NCBI GenBank assembly: GCA_016203175.1
Contig: JACQNH010000025.1
Coordinates: 1 to 9,348 of the forward strand
DNA from: Candidatus Woesearchaeota archaeon
Lineage (GTDB): Archaea > Nanobdellota > Nanobdellia > SCGC-AAA011-G17 > JACQNH01
Direction of reading: 5' to 3'
Length of the DNA stretch: 9,348 nt
A program made the translations under genes and the position numbers. Below, one piece after another: positions 1 to 6,694 of this stretch. Under the pieces are notes generated by a model. That model worked only from the letters and a program-made list of their open reading frames with translations, was not told the origin of the DNA and did no database searches. How positions within the stretch are numbered: the first letter of the stretch is position 1; every line of letters begins with the position of its first letter.

Positions 1-65
1 GGTCGATCTTAACCCCCCAAAAATTTGCCCAATCAAACTTTTATCGAAAATTAGATAGATTTTAA

Positions 66-75
66 GCTTATAAAA
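66..75 (-). promoter_or_regulatory. possible minus-strand TATA box at left edge
   Basis: Read on the minus strand, TTTTATAA lies here, and a start site about 25 nt further on would fall near base 43, giving a transcript that runs out of the window to the left. The downstream minus-strand sequence includes GGGCAAAT and a G6 run, unusually G-rich for this genome, which would suit a structured RNA or an unseen gene. No tRNA, rRNA or clear coding start can be recognised, so this is weak. Confidence 0.25.
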
Positions 76-111
76 CTAGCCACACTTAACCTGACGGTCT
101 ACGCTTTTAGG

Positions 112-119
112 CTTTTTTT
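112..119 (+). terminator. T-tract, possible terminator of an upstream plus-strand transcript
   Basis: A run of seven T follows TTTTAGGC in a region with no gene. Archaeal RNA polymerase can stop at such tracts without a hairpin. No plus-strand gene is visible upstream in the window, so the function is only a possibility. The rest of bases 1-165 shows nothing else I can name. Confidence 0.2.
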
Positions 120-164
120 AGAGGATATTTAAACAATCACAAAGAAGCAAAAACAATAAAAGAC

Positions 165-176
165 AAATTATATAAA
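165..176 (+). promoter_or_regulatory. TATA box of the pilin operon
   Basis: TTATATAAA at 168-176 is a good archaeal TATA element. A start site about 26 nt downstream would fall near base 198, giving a leader of about 12 nt that just includes the GAGGT Shine-Dalgarno at 200-204 before the ATG at 210. It is the only strong box upstream of the five-gene pilin cluster, so it probably drives the whole cluster. Confidence 0.6.
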
Positions 177-209
177 CTATCATAGATTTTAGTAAGTTTG
201 AGGTTAAAA

Positions 210-620
210 ATGCAAAAAAGAGGTCAGGCTAGTGTTGAATATCTAATTTTAGTTGGGATAATGCTTGCCCTTTTAATTCCATTATTTTACTATTCTCTAA
301 CAGAAATAAGCAATAATCTAAGAATCAGTCAAGCAGAAAATGCAGTTAACCTTATAGCAGGAAAAATAGACAATATTTATACGCTAGGCCAGGGCAATAG
401 AGAAACTGTAAAAATAATAATCCCTAAAGGAACAGTTAGCTTGGGTGTTATACAAAATAAAAGTATCGAATTAAAACTTTTAATTTTTGGCAATCAAACT
501 GAAATTTTCAAGAATACTAAAGCGAATAATATCATTGGCAACTTTCCAACAGAATCAGGAATCTACCTTTTACAAATTGAAGGTTTAGACAATGGAGACG
601 TTAAAGTTTATGTCAAATAA
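210..620 (+). CDS. class III signal peptide pilin (pilin 1)
   Basis: A 136-residue, probably structural, pilin-like protein. The N-terminus MQKRG|QASVEYL is a textbook archaeal class III signal peptide (QxSxExL, DUF361 type): basic leader, expected cleavage after Gly5, Gln as +1 and Glu at +5, then a hydrophobic helix at about residues 10-29 that would pack in the filament core. The remaining ~105 residues are a polar, beta-rich head with no cysteine. ATG 210 is chosen because GAGGT at 200-204 sits 5 nt upstream; an in-frame TTG at 198 overlaps that site and is unlikely. It is the first gene of the cluster and has the most canonical signal, so it is the best candidate for the major pilin. Pilin identity is firm; the major role is inference. 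Confidence 0.85.
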   Translation: MQKRGQASVEYLILVGIMLALLIPLFYYSLTEISNNLRISQAENAVNLIAGKIDNIYTLGQGNRETVKIIIPKGTVSLGVIQNKSIELKLLIFGNQTEIFKNTKANNIIGNFPTESGIYLLQIEGLDNGDVKVYVK

Positions 621-984
621 GAAAGCCCAGGCTAGCCTTGAAGTTTTAATAAGCATTTCAATAATCCTATTTCTTTTTACTATTATTTTTTTATTAACTA
701 TAATTAAAGGCTATGACGCAAAAAATACAGATCTATATATGCAGCATAGGGAGGAATGTATAAAAATATCATCTCTACTTTTTCTTACCTCTGTATTTGA
801 TTATAAAAATGAATTTAATTCAAAATTTAGCTACGAAATTACAAGGAATAAAAATTTAATCAGTATTTACAAAACAACATGCTACGCTTACACAAAAGAT
901 CTAGATAATATTTACTATAGCTTAGACGCAGGAAATTTCAAGATGCTCCAAACACTAGGAGGGGTAAAAATTGAAAGCAATTAA
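592..984 (+). CDS. class III signal peptide pilin (pilin 2)
   Basis: A 130-residue pilin-like protein with the motif KKA|QASLEVL at residues 10-19: Gln +1 and Glu +5, followed by a helix to about residue 38. The head has two cysteines (56 and 97), which could form an extracellular disulfide. Two starts are possible. ATG 592 has AAGGT 7 nt upstream and gives a 12-residue leader. ATG 610 gives a shorter leader, MSNKKA, more like pilin 1, but its nearest purine-rich site (GGAG 594-597) is 12 nt away. Either start lies inside the end of pilin 1 (29- or 11-nt overlap), so translation is probably coupled. Major versus minor role is unknown. Confidence 0.8.
   Translation: METLKFMSNKKAQASLEVLISISIILFLFTIIFLLTIIKGYDAKNTDLYMQHREECIKISSLLFLTSVFDYKNEFNSKFSYEITRNKNLISIYKTTCYAYTKDLDNIYYSLDAGNFKMLQTLGGVKIESN
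958..965 (+). promoter_or_regulatory. Shine-Dalgarno deciding a TTG start
   Basis: GGAGGGGT lies 5 nt before TTG 971 and is the strongest ribosome binding site in the window. It supports the non-ATG start of pilin 3; the next in-frame ATG (1001) would delete the signal peptide. Confidence 0.75.
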
Positions 985-1438
985 AGGTCAAGTTGCTATT
1001 ATGGACTTAGTTTTAGCCTTTGTTATATCCTTTGGTTTAATTATTATACTATTGTCTTTTATCGATCAACCAACAGATATAATTAATGATAGAATCCAAA
1101 TTGAAGATAAATTAATAAAAGCATTGGAAGCAACAAATATTTTATTAAATACATACGGAAAACCAATAAATTGGGATAATGAAACTGTCTTACTCCCTTC
1201 AATTATAAACAAACAAAATGTTATAGACCTTAATAAACTTAACAATTTTAAAAACTTAAATTATGAAAGAAAAAAAGAATTACTTAATCTTGAAGGATTT
1301 AATTATACTTTAATTGTAAAATCAAACACATCAGAAATCATAGATGGTAAGATAAATGAAGATACAGAAATAGTAACTTTAAATAGAATAGCTCTAGTGG
1401 GGGGGGAAAGCGTATATGTTCAATTCAAAGTTTGGTAA
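971..1438 (+). CDS. minor pilin-like protein, class III-type leader (pilin 3)
   Basis: A 155-residue membrane-anchored protein. The N-terminus MKAIKG|QVAIMDLVLAF has the basic leader and Gln +1, but the acidic residue is Asp at +6 rather than Glu at +5. This variant is familiar among archaeal pilin-like proteins. The hydrophobic helix covers about residues 9-30. The head contains YGKPINW (62-68), followed by a Leu/Asn-rich stretch and LLNLEGFNYTLIV. From memory this resembles a recurring archaeal minor-pilin layout (G-x-P-x-x-W, then a conserved Leu-Gly region), so I call it a minor pilin or tip/priming subunit. The start is TTG, backed by a strong Shine-Dalgarno. It overlaps pilin 2 by 14 nt and pilin 4 by 23 nt. 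A G8 tract near its 3' end makes its C-terminus sensitive to slippage. Confidence 0.75.
   Translation: MKAIKGQVAIMDLVLAFVISFGLIIILLSFIDQPTDIINDRIQIEDKLIKALEATNILLNTYGKPINWDNETVLLPSIINKQNVIDLNKLNNFKNLNYERKKELLNLEGFNYTLIVKSNTSEIIDGKINEDTEIVTLNRIALVGGESVYVQFKVW
1399..1406 (+). repeat. G8 homopolymer in the pilin 3/pilin 4 overlap region
   Basis: Eight consecutive G in an AT-rich genome, encoding Val-Gly-Gly near the end of pilin 3 and lying 9 nt upstream of the pilin 4 ATG, where it may also act as the ribosome binding site. Loss of one G puts pilin 3 in frame with the pilin 4 ATG with no stop between; gain of one G sends pilin 3 to a TAG at 1456-1458. Confidence 0.9.
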
Positions 1439-1808
1439 AGGCTTTATCTACTCACTAGATGCAGTAGTCGCAATAATATTAGTTACAGCAGTTATAGCTG
1501 CATTTAGTTTAAGCATTGAAAACAGATTAAATCCAAATAGTATAATATTAAAAAAAATTTCTGCTGATCTAATTAACGTTTTAAACGAAAAAGGTTCCTT
1601 CCAAAATTTAGATACTCAATACATTGATTCTGAAATTAAAAATGTTTTGCCTAAAAACTATAAATTTGAATATGAAATTACAACAAAAAATGGAGCTGTA
1701 AGTGGTGGAGATTCAAAAGACAATGAAGATTTCTATTCAGGATTCGCAGTAATTTATACAAATGAAGGTTTTGGGGTTATGAGGTATACAACATGGCAAA
1801 AGGAATGA
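1416..1808 (+). CDS. minor pilin-like protein (pilin 4)
   Basis: A 130-residue protein starting MFNSKFGKG|FIYSLDAVVAI: basic leader, probable cleavage after Gly9, Phe as +1, an acidic residue (Asp15) at +6, and a helix at about 11-31. KGF-x-x-SLDA starts are common in archaeal pilin-like proteins. The head has the pattern ADLINVLNEKG (50-60), a Leu-Pro near 78-79 and a beta-rich end, and no cysteine. The first residue of the mature chain differs from the Gln of pilins 1-3, so either the same peptidase tolerates it or cleavage differs. It overlaps pilin 3 by 23 nt in another frame, with the G8 tract as the only upstream purine-rich site. Probably a minor subunit. Confidence 0.7.
   Translation: MFNSKFGKGFIYSLDAVVAIILVTAVIAAFSLSIENRLNPNSIILKKISADLINVLNEKGSFQNLDTQYIDSEIKNVLPKNYKFEYEITTKNGAVSGGDSKDNEDFYSGFAVIYTNEGFGVMRYTTWQKE
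1781..1785 (+). promoter_or_regulatory. Shine-Dalgarno of pilin 5
   Basis: GAGGT inside the end of pilin 4, 7 nt before ATG 1793. It is the same pentamer that precedes pilin 1 and fixes the start of pilin 5 inside the upstream gene. Confidence 0.65.
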
Positions 1809-2545
1809 TAATCACGTTAGGAATCGTCCTCTTGGCAGGGATTTTAATCGTTGGAATATCTTTAATAAGTAAGAATCTAATCTCTCATGATAAAACAATA
1901 ACAATTTTAGCTGAAAATGAATTAATTCTTGGAATGGATACTAGCCTAGAAAAAAGTATCTCAAAGATGTTTAAAGAAAAAAGCAACATTAACATAACTA
2001 AGATCAGCGATTCTCTTGAAATATCTGAAACAATACCCTACACAAGTACAATGCTAAGTGAAATTACTAAACTAAACGAAATATTAAATTCTAAAAACGT
2101 TTATTGGGTAAAAACAAACACAACTACTTTTGAAAAACCAATTATCAAATTTGAAGATAACAGCCTCTATATCCATGAAACTAATGGGAATTCACTAAAA
2201 TTAAACACAATAAACAATTTAGATATAGAAATAAAATTAAGTGGGGAAATAACAGGCTGCAATCTCAATACAGAACCAGGTAGTTTTAGATTAAAATTAT
2301 ATGCCTATGCAGATAATGGAACCTGTTCTTTTGAAGAAAACATAGATAACCAGGGGAACAATGAAATTGATATAATAACTGAAAATAGTATAACAAATGT
2401 TTTAATAAAAGAGAGTAGATTTTATATAGGTAATTCCACATTAAGTTATAGATTAAAAATAAACAACACAGCTCTGTTTTTAATTGACGCATATGAAATA
2501 AATCTAAATGGAAAGCTTAAATCGGGGGCTGTAAGACTAAACTAA
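1793..2545 (+). CDS. large pilin-like membrane-anchored protein (pilin 5)
   Basis: A 250-residue protein, the largest of the five. It has a short leader MAKG, then MIITLGIVLLAGILIVGISLI, a single hydrophobic helix at about 5-26. There is no Gln +1 and no acidic residue in the helix, so it is the most divergent of the set; it could be a pilin processed after Gly4 or simply an uncleaved anchored protein. The extracellular part is mostly beta-strand-like, with many Asn/Thr-rich N-glycosylation sequons (for example NIT 67-69, NTT 109-111, NGT 175-177, NST 213-215, NNT 224-226) and two cysteines (156 and 178) that could pair. The size and position at the end of the cluster suit a tip or adhesive minor pilin. 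That role is inference. Confidence 0.65.
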   Translation: MAKGMIITLGIVLLAGILIVGISLISKNLISHDKTITILAENELILGMDTSLEKSISKMFKEKSNINITKISDSLEISETIPYTSTMLSEITKLNEILNSKNVYWVKTNTTTFEKPIIKFEDNSLYIHETNGNSLKLNTINNLDIEIKLSGEITGCNLNTEPGSFRLKLYAYADNGTCSFEENIDNQGNNEIDIITENSITNVLIKESRFYIGNSTLSYRLKINNTALFLIDAYEINLNGKLKSGAVRLN

Positions 2546-2554
2546 AAGCAAAAC

Positions 2555-2566
2555 GAATATAAATAA
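2555..2566 (+). promoter_or_regulatory. TATA-like box before the assembly genes
   Basis: GAATATAAATAA in the 45-nt gap after the pilins, about 31 nt from ATG 2591. It would give a leader of only a few bases, so the machine genes could be transcribed separately from the pilins. Confidence 0.45.
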
Positions 2567-2590
2567 AAATCCCTAAGATTAATAAGGAAA

Positions 2591-3373
2591 ATGAATAAAA
2601 AAGAGATGATAATTATTAGTGTAGTATTTCTGATTTTAATAGCCTTAATTATAATACTATATTTTTATGAAGAAAAAAGTTTAATTACAAGTATATTATT
2701 AGGAATCTTATTCATAAGTATGATCATTAAACTTATATTCACTCACAAAAAAATTGAAAAATTAGATAAATTAAGCTTTTCAAAGAAGTTTTATATCATC
2801 ACTTCCTTAATCGCAGTATTTTTAGGTGCCATATCCCAAAATATAAACTTCACTTATACTTTATTTTTCATTTCAATTATATCTTTTATACTTTTAGTAA
2901 TTGCAGAAATTAGCGCAAAAGATAAAAAAAGTAAAATCAAATACACATTAGCTTTTTATTTATTAATAACAATTGCAGTAAGATTATTGTTTGAAAAAGA
3001 ATTTTTTTTAAACAAACCCCTTTATTACGCTTTCATAGCAATAATAGGACTAATTTCTTTATCAGGAACATTTTACACTATAAATCTAAATTTCAAATCC
3101 ATTAATAAAAGTGGTGAATTCAGATTAAGCAATGAAACCCCAACTAAAAAAGAAGAACAATTTGACAACATTAAAAACAAAACAGATATTGATAGCTTAT
3201 ACGAACTCTTGCAAAAAGAAAAGAGTATAAACTTAAGTGCAATAATAAACACATTTGGAATTTCAAAAGAAAAAGCAGAAGAATGGTGTAGAATTTTAGA
3301 AGAAGGTGGTTTAGCAATAGTTCATTATCCACCTATAGGAGAACTAGAATTAATATGGAAAGATACTCAGTAG
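2591..3373 (+). CDS. six-TM membrane protein with C-terminal winged-helix-like domain
   Basis: A 260-residue protein with no family name I can give. Hydrophobic segments lie at about 6-25, 30-50, 67-83, 88-107, 116-134 and 143-165, followed by a polar linker (166-198) and a compact domain at 200-257. That domain reads as helix, helix-turn-helix (LSAIINTFGISKEKAEEWCRIL region, 215-236) and a wing ending in IVHYPPIGELELIW. The layout resembles the small winged-helix domains that in some archaea accompany secretion ATPases. With six TM helices and both ends in the cytoplasm, the domain would face the ATPase. The gene overlaps the ATPase start by 19 nt, which suggests coupled synthesis. It could be a motor adaptor, an inner-membrane scaffold or a membrane-bound regulator. 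TM count and fold are read by eye. Confidence 0.7.
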   Translation: MNKKEMIIISVVFLILIALIIILYFYEEKSLITSILLGILFISMIIKLIFTHKKIEKLDKLSFSKKFYIITSLIAVFLGAISQNINFTYTLFFISIISFILLVIAEISAKDKKSKIKYTLAFYLLITIAVRLLFEKEFFLNKPLYYAFIAIIGLISLSGTFYTINLNFKSINKSGEFRLSNETPTKKEEQFDNIKNKTDIDSLYELLQKEKSINLSAIINTFGISKEKAEEWCRILEEGGLAIVHYPPIGELELIWKDTQ

Positions 3374-4785
3374 CAGCAGACGGAATCAAAGCAAATGTTG
3401 TTATAGATACAACCAAAAATAGAAGTTACTATCTTACAATCCCAGAATTGCCTCTAGCAACAACAGCCTTGATGAACAGCGTTAAAAGGGAATTAATTTC
3501 AAAAGTTAATATAACATTTTCAGAAATCATTGACCCAAAAGAAATAAATAATATTAAGAATAAATTTGTTAATAATGCAGAAGCTCTTCTAAAAAGTAAA
3601 TTAAGATCAATAGATGAAGAAACAAAATCAATAATTATTGGGAGATTAGTTCAAGAAACATTAGGTTTAGATTTAATTGAATTTCTATTAAATGATAAGA
3701 ATGTAGAAGAAGTTGTAGTGAACTCAGCATCAGAACCTGTTCGGGTATATCATAAAATATTCGGTTGGCTAGAAACAAATGTACACGTCTCAAATGAAGC
3801 CCAAATTCAAAATTACTCAAATATTATTGCTAGAAGGGTAGGCAGGCAAATCTCAACACTAACTCCCTTATTAGATGCTCATTTAATCACAGGCGACAGA
3901 GCAAATGCAGTTTTATATCCTGTTTCAACAAAAGGCAATACATTAACAATAAGAAAATTCTCTAGAGACCCATGGACTGTAGTTGACTTAATAAACAACA
4001 AAACTGGAAATTCTGAAATATTCTCCTTAATATGGCTTGCAATGGAGTATGAATTAAATATAATAATCTCAGGAGCAACTGCCTCAGGTAAAACTTCATT
4101 TTTAAACTCAATAACACCATTTATACCGCCTAATCAAAGAATTGTTTCTATAGAAGACACTAGAGAGTTAAACATCCCCAATTATCTTTATTGGTCCCCT
4201 TTAATTGCAAGAGAACCAAATCAGGAAGGCAAGGGGAAGGTCAGCATGTTAGCACTTTTAATCAACTCTTTAAGAATGAGACCTGATAGAATAATTGTCG
4301 GAGAAATAAGAACTAAAGAACAATCAAGAGTTTTATTTGAAGCAATGCACACAGGCCACTCAGTATATTCAACGTTGCATGCAAATACAGCAGAAGAAAC
4401 AATTCAAAGATTAATAAACCCACCAATTAATGTTCCAAAAAATCTTCTAGGCGCTGTAAACTTGAATGTAGTAATGTTTAGAGATAGAAGAAAAGGTATA
4501 AGAAAAGTTAGCCAGATTGCAGAATTTTTAGTAGATTACGAAAAAGAAAAAATCAAAACAAACACAATTTATGAGTGGAAACCAAGAAGCGATAAGATAG
4601 AAGTAAAAGATAAGCCTCAAAGGTTATTTGAAGAAATAAGCCGTCATACAGGAATGACTGACAGCGAAATAAAAAAAGATCTGAATAAGAAAAAAATGTT
4701 TTTAGATACTTTAGTTAAAAATAATATTCGTGATATTAATAGCTTTGGAAATGCAATAAGAGATTATTATTTAAAAGGGAAGTGA
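3355..4785 (+). CDS. type II/IV secretion system ATPase (GspE/PilB/FlaI-like) of an archaeal pilus
   Basis: A 476-residue cytoplasmic motor ATPase expected to act as a hexamer and power pilin extrusion. The N-terminal domain (about 1-200) includes the family region FLLNDKNVEEVVVN (110-123) and, near 169-200, LTPLLDAHLITGDRANA and LTIRKFS. The ATPase core has Walker A GATASGKTS (240-248; Lys246, Thr247), the Asp box EDTREL (267-272), Walker B RIIVGEIR (312-319, catalytic Glu317) and the His box HTGHSVYSTLHA (332-343). All key residues are intact. A charged C-terminal domain follows (about 395-476). It begins inside the preceding gene, with AGGAG-like bases at 3337-3341. Close archaeal relatives are the FlaI/PilB-type ATPases; a retraction ATPase is not seen. 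The lack of archaellum accessory genes argues for a pilus rather than an archaellum. Confidence 0.95.
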   Translation: MERYSVAADGIKANVVIDTTKNRSYYLTIPELPLATTALMNSVKRELISKVNITFSEIIDPKEINNIKNKFVNNAEALLKSKLRSIDEETKSIIIGRLVQETLGLDLIEFLLNDKNVEEVVVNSASEPVRVYHKIFGWLETNVHVSNEAQIQNYSNIIARRVGRQISTLTPLLDAHLITGDRANAVLYPVSTKGNTLTIRKFSRDPWTVVDLINNKTGNSEIFSLIWLAMEYELNIIISGATASGKTSFLNSITPFIPPNQRIVSIEDTRELNIPNYLYWSPLIAREPNQEGKGKVSMLALLINSLRMRPDRIIVGEIRTKEQSRVLFEAMHTGHSVYSTLHANTAEETIQRLINPPINVPKNLLGAVNLNVVMFRDRRKGIRKVSQIAEFLVDYEKEKIKTNTIYEWKPRSDKIEVKDKPQRLFEEISRHTGMTDSEIKKDLNKKKMFLDTLVKNNIRDINSFGNAIRDYYLKGK

Positions 4786-4790
4786 ATTGA

Positions 4791-5669
4791 ATGAGAATCC
4801 CATTATTAGTGCTGCCTTGGAAAGTAATGAAAAAAATTTCTTCTCCTTTTATAGGTATTGGAAGATTATTAGACAATTTATTCCCATTTCTCAAAGTCCA
4901 TTTAATACAATCAAAAAGTGACATTGATAGTAAAGAATACCTTGCAACAATCTTTGTAAATCAATTCTTCACTTTTATCTTATTTTTTATTTTAAACATC
5001 CTAATATTTAAAAAATTAGAAATAAATATATATTATTCTCTAATAGCGCCAATTATTTTATCACTACTTATTTTTGCACATCAAATTTATTACCCAAAAC
5101 TTTTAGCAACGAGAAGAATAATAGGTATAGAAAAGAATTTGCTTAGTGCATTAAACAGCATCTTAATACAATTAAATTCTGGTATTCCTATATTCAATGT
5201 TTTAGCAACAATTGCAAATGAAGATTATGGTGAAATAAGCAAAGAGTTCAAAGCAGCTGTTAAGCAAATAAATGCAGGTAAACCAGAAAGCGCTGCAATA
5301 GAAGAAATAGCAGCTCGTAACCCATCACCATTCTTTAGAAGAGCCTTGTGGCAGATATCCAATGGCATTAGAACAGGCACTGATTTACAAATTGTTTTAA
5401 AAGAGGTAATCTCAAGCATCTCAGACGAACAAATAATCCAAATACAAAAATATGGTTCACAATTAAATCCATTAGCAATGTTATATATGTTAATAGCTGT
5501 TATTCTTCCATCACTAGGTATTTCATTTTTAGTTATCTTATCATCCTTCACATCTTTAAACAGTTTTACAACTAAATTTGCATTCTGGATCTTATTTGGA
5601 ATATTTTTAATTCTTCAAGTAATATTCTTAGGTATAATAAAAACAAAGAGGCCTACACTACTAACATGA
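4791..5669 (+). CDS. tadC: T2SF/TadC-type pilus platform protein 1
   Basis: A 292-residue membrane platform protein. The cytoplasmic T2SF domain spans about 110-228, with hallmark stretches GIPIFNVLATIA (131-142), DYGEISKEF (145-153), NPSPFFRRALWQISNGIRTG (177-196) and YGSQLNPLAMLYM (221-233). TM helices lie at about 56-75, 80-97, 228-252 and 262-284. The domain would contact the ATPase and couple hydrolysis to pilin insertion. ATG 4791 follows the ATPase stop by 5 nt, with GGGAAG just upstream. It pairs with the next gene through an ATGA overlap, so the two halves are probably made in equal amounts as a heterodimer. The family call is firm; the gene symbol is by analogy. Confidence 0.9.
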   Translation: MRIPLLVLPWKVMKKISSPFIGIGRLLDNLFPFLKVHLIQSKSDIDSKEYLATIFVNQFFTFILFFILNILIFKKLEINIYYSLIAPIILSLLIFAHQIYYPKLLATRRIIGIEKNLLSALNSILIQLNSGIPIFNVLATIANEDYGEISKEFKAAVKQINAGKPESAAIEEIAARNPSPFFRRALWQISNGIRTGTDLQIVLKEVISSISDEQIIQIQKYGSQLNPLAMLYMLIAVILPSLGISFLVILSSFTSLNSFTTKFAFWILFGIFLILQVIFLGIIKTKRPTLLT

Positions 5670-6640
5670 TTCATAAATTACTAGGTTATGTATACCCAAA
5701 AAGAATGCGAGAATCTTATGATATTCTTCTAGCCTATAATCATTTTAATTATAATGTTGAAAAATTTCTCGGTAGCAGTTTAATTATAATAACCTTAATC
5801 ACTGCAGTATTAAGTGTTTTAATAGAATATTATTTAAGTATTCCGTGGTATATAAGTGCAATAATTATATTCTTCCTATTCCAAATCTATGAATATGTAT
5901 TACTAGTTTTACACTCAGATAGAATCGCCTCTAAAGTTGAGGAAATAATCCCAGATGCTTTACATTTAATTAGCTCAAACCTAAGATCAGGATTAACAAT
6001 AGATCAAGCCCTAATATTAAGCGCAAGGCCTGAATTCGGTCCTTTACAAAGAGAAATCTACAAAGTTGGAAAAGATATTACACTAGGAGTGCCTATAGAA
6101 AAAGCATTGACAGAATTTGGCTATAAAATAAAGTCTGATAAATTAAGAAAAACTATCCAGCTTATCATTACAGGTTTAAGATCAGGCGGTGAATTATCAA
6201 GCTTACTAGAAGAAACTGCTGAAAATTTAAGACAACAGAATATAGTAGAGCAAAAAATTAGAAGTTCTGTTGCAATGTATTTTATCTTTATTTTTGCAGC
6301 TGTTGGAATTGGTGGTCCAATATTATTCTCATTAAGTTCTTTTTTAATAGAAATATTATCAAAAGTTTTAGGTGAGATAACTGTAGCTCAAAATTTAAAA
6401 AATGCTTTACCAATATCACTAACAAAGGTATCTATAGGCAGCGATTTTATTATTATGTTCTCAATAATTTCTTTAGTAACAACCTCAATCTTAAGCAGTT
6501 TAGTTTTAGGGTTAATTTTAAAGGGCAAAGAAAGAGAAGGTACAAAATATATACCAATTTTAGTTTTAATTACAGTAGCTGTCTTCTATATTGTTAGATA
6601 TTTAATGGGTAAGCTGCTATCTAGTTTATTGTTGTTTTAA
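5666..6640 (+). CDS. tadC: T2SF/TadC-type pilus platform protein 2
   Basis: A 324-residue second platform protein. The T2SF domain covers about 94-222: IPDALHLISSNLRSGLTIDQAL (95-116), PEFGPLQREI (122-131), LGVPIEKAL (140-148), ITGLRSGGELSSLLEETAENLR (168-189) and the Gly-rich GIGGPILFSLSS (214-225). TM segments lie at about 36-55, 58-82, 203-230, 259-286 and 295-318, one more than platform protein 1. The start ATG overlaps the previous stop in ATGA, with AGAGG 14 nt upstream. Two separate single-domain proteins together match the internally duplicated platform of bacterial type II/IV systems (PilC/GspF). It is the last gene of the machine operon. Confidence 0.9.
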   Translation: MIHKLLGYVYPKRMRESYDILLAYNHFNYNVEKFLGSSLIIITLITAVLSVLIEYYLSIPWYISAIIIFFLFQIYEYVLLVLHSDRIASKVEEIIPDALHLISSNLRSGLTIDQALILSARPEFGPLQREIYKVGKDITLGVPIEKALTEFGYKIKSDKLRKTIQLIITGLRSGGELSSLLEETAENLRQQNIVEQKIRSSVAMYFIFIFAAVGIGGPILFSLSSFLIEILSKVLGEITVAQNLKNALPISLTKVSIGSDFIIMFSIISLVTTSILSSLVLGLILKGKEREGTKYIPILVLITVAVFYIVRYLMGKLLSSLLLF

Positions 6641-6657
6641 AATATACTTTAGTGGAT

Positions 6658-6673
6658 AATTATATTTAAATAA
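6658..6673 (+). promoter_or_regulatory. TATA box of the orphan gene
   Basis: AATTATATTTAAATAA, centred about 30 nt before ATG 6695, with no Shine-Dalgarno between. The transcript is probably leaderless, so the gene is likely transcribed apart from the pilus operon. Confidence 0.5.
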
Positions 6674-6694
6674 CCCCATCGATAAATTTCAATA

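Noticed and set aside
1..38. tRNA 3' end or start of a minus-strand protein gene
   Set aside because: GGTCGATC resembles a T-loop only loosely and the following bases do not give a clear stem or CCA end. On the minus strand an open frame exists but has only a TTG start and no Shine-Dalgarno.
2286..2492. 68-codon minus-strand open frame
   Set aside because: Antisense to pilin 5, without promoter or recognisable product.
3635..4924. Two minus-strand open frames of about 60 codons (3635-3820 and 4736-4924)
   Set aside because: Antisense to the ATPase and the start of platform protein 1; no supporting signals.
5225..5551. 108-codon minus-strand open frame
   Set aside because: It lies antisense to the conserved T2SF domain of platform protein 1, with no family resemblance.
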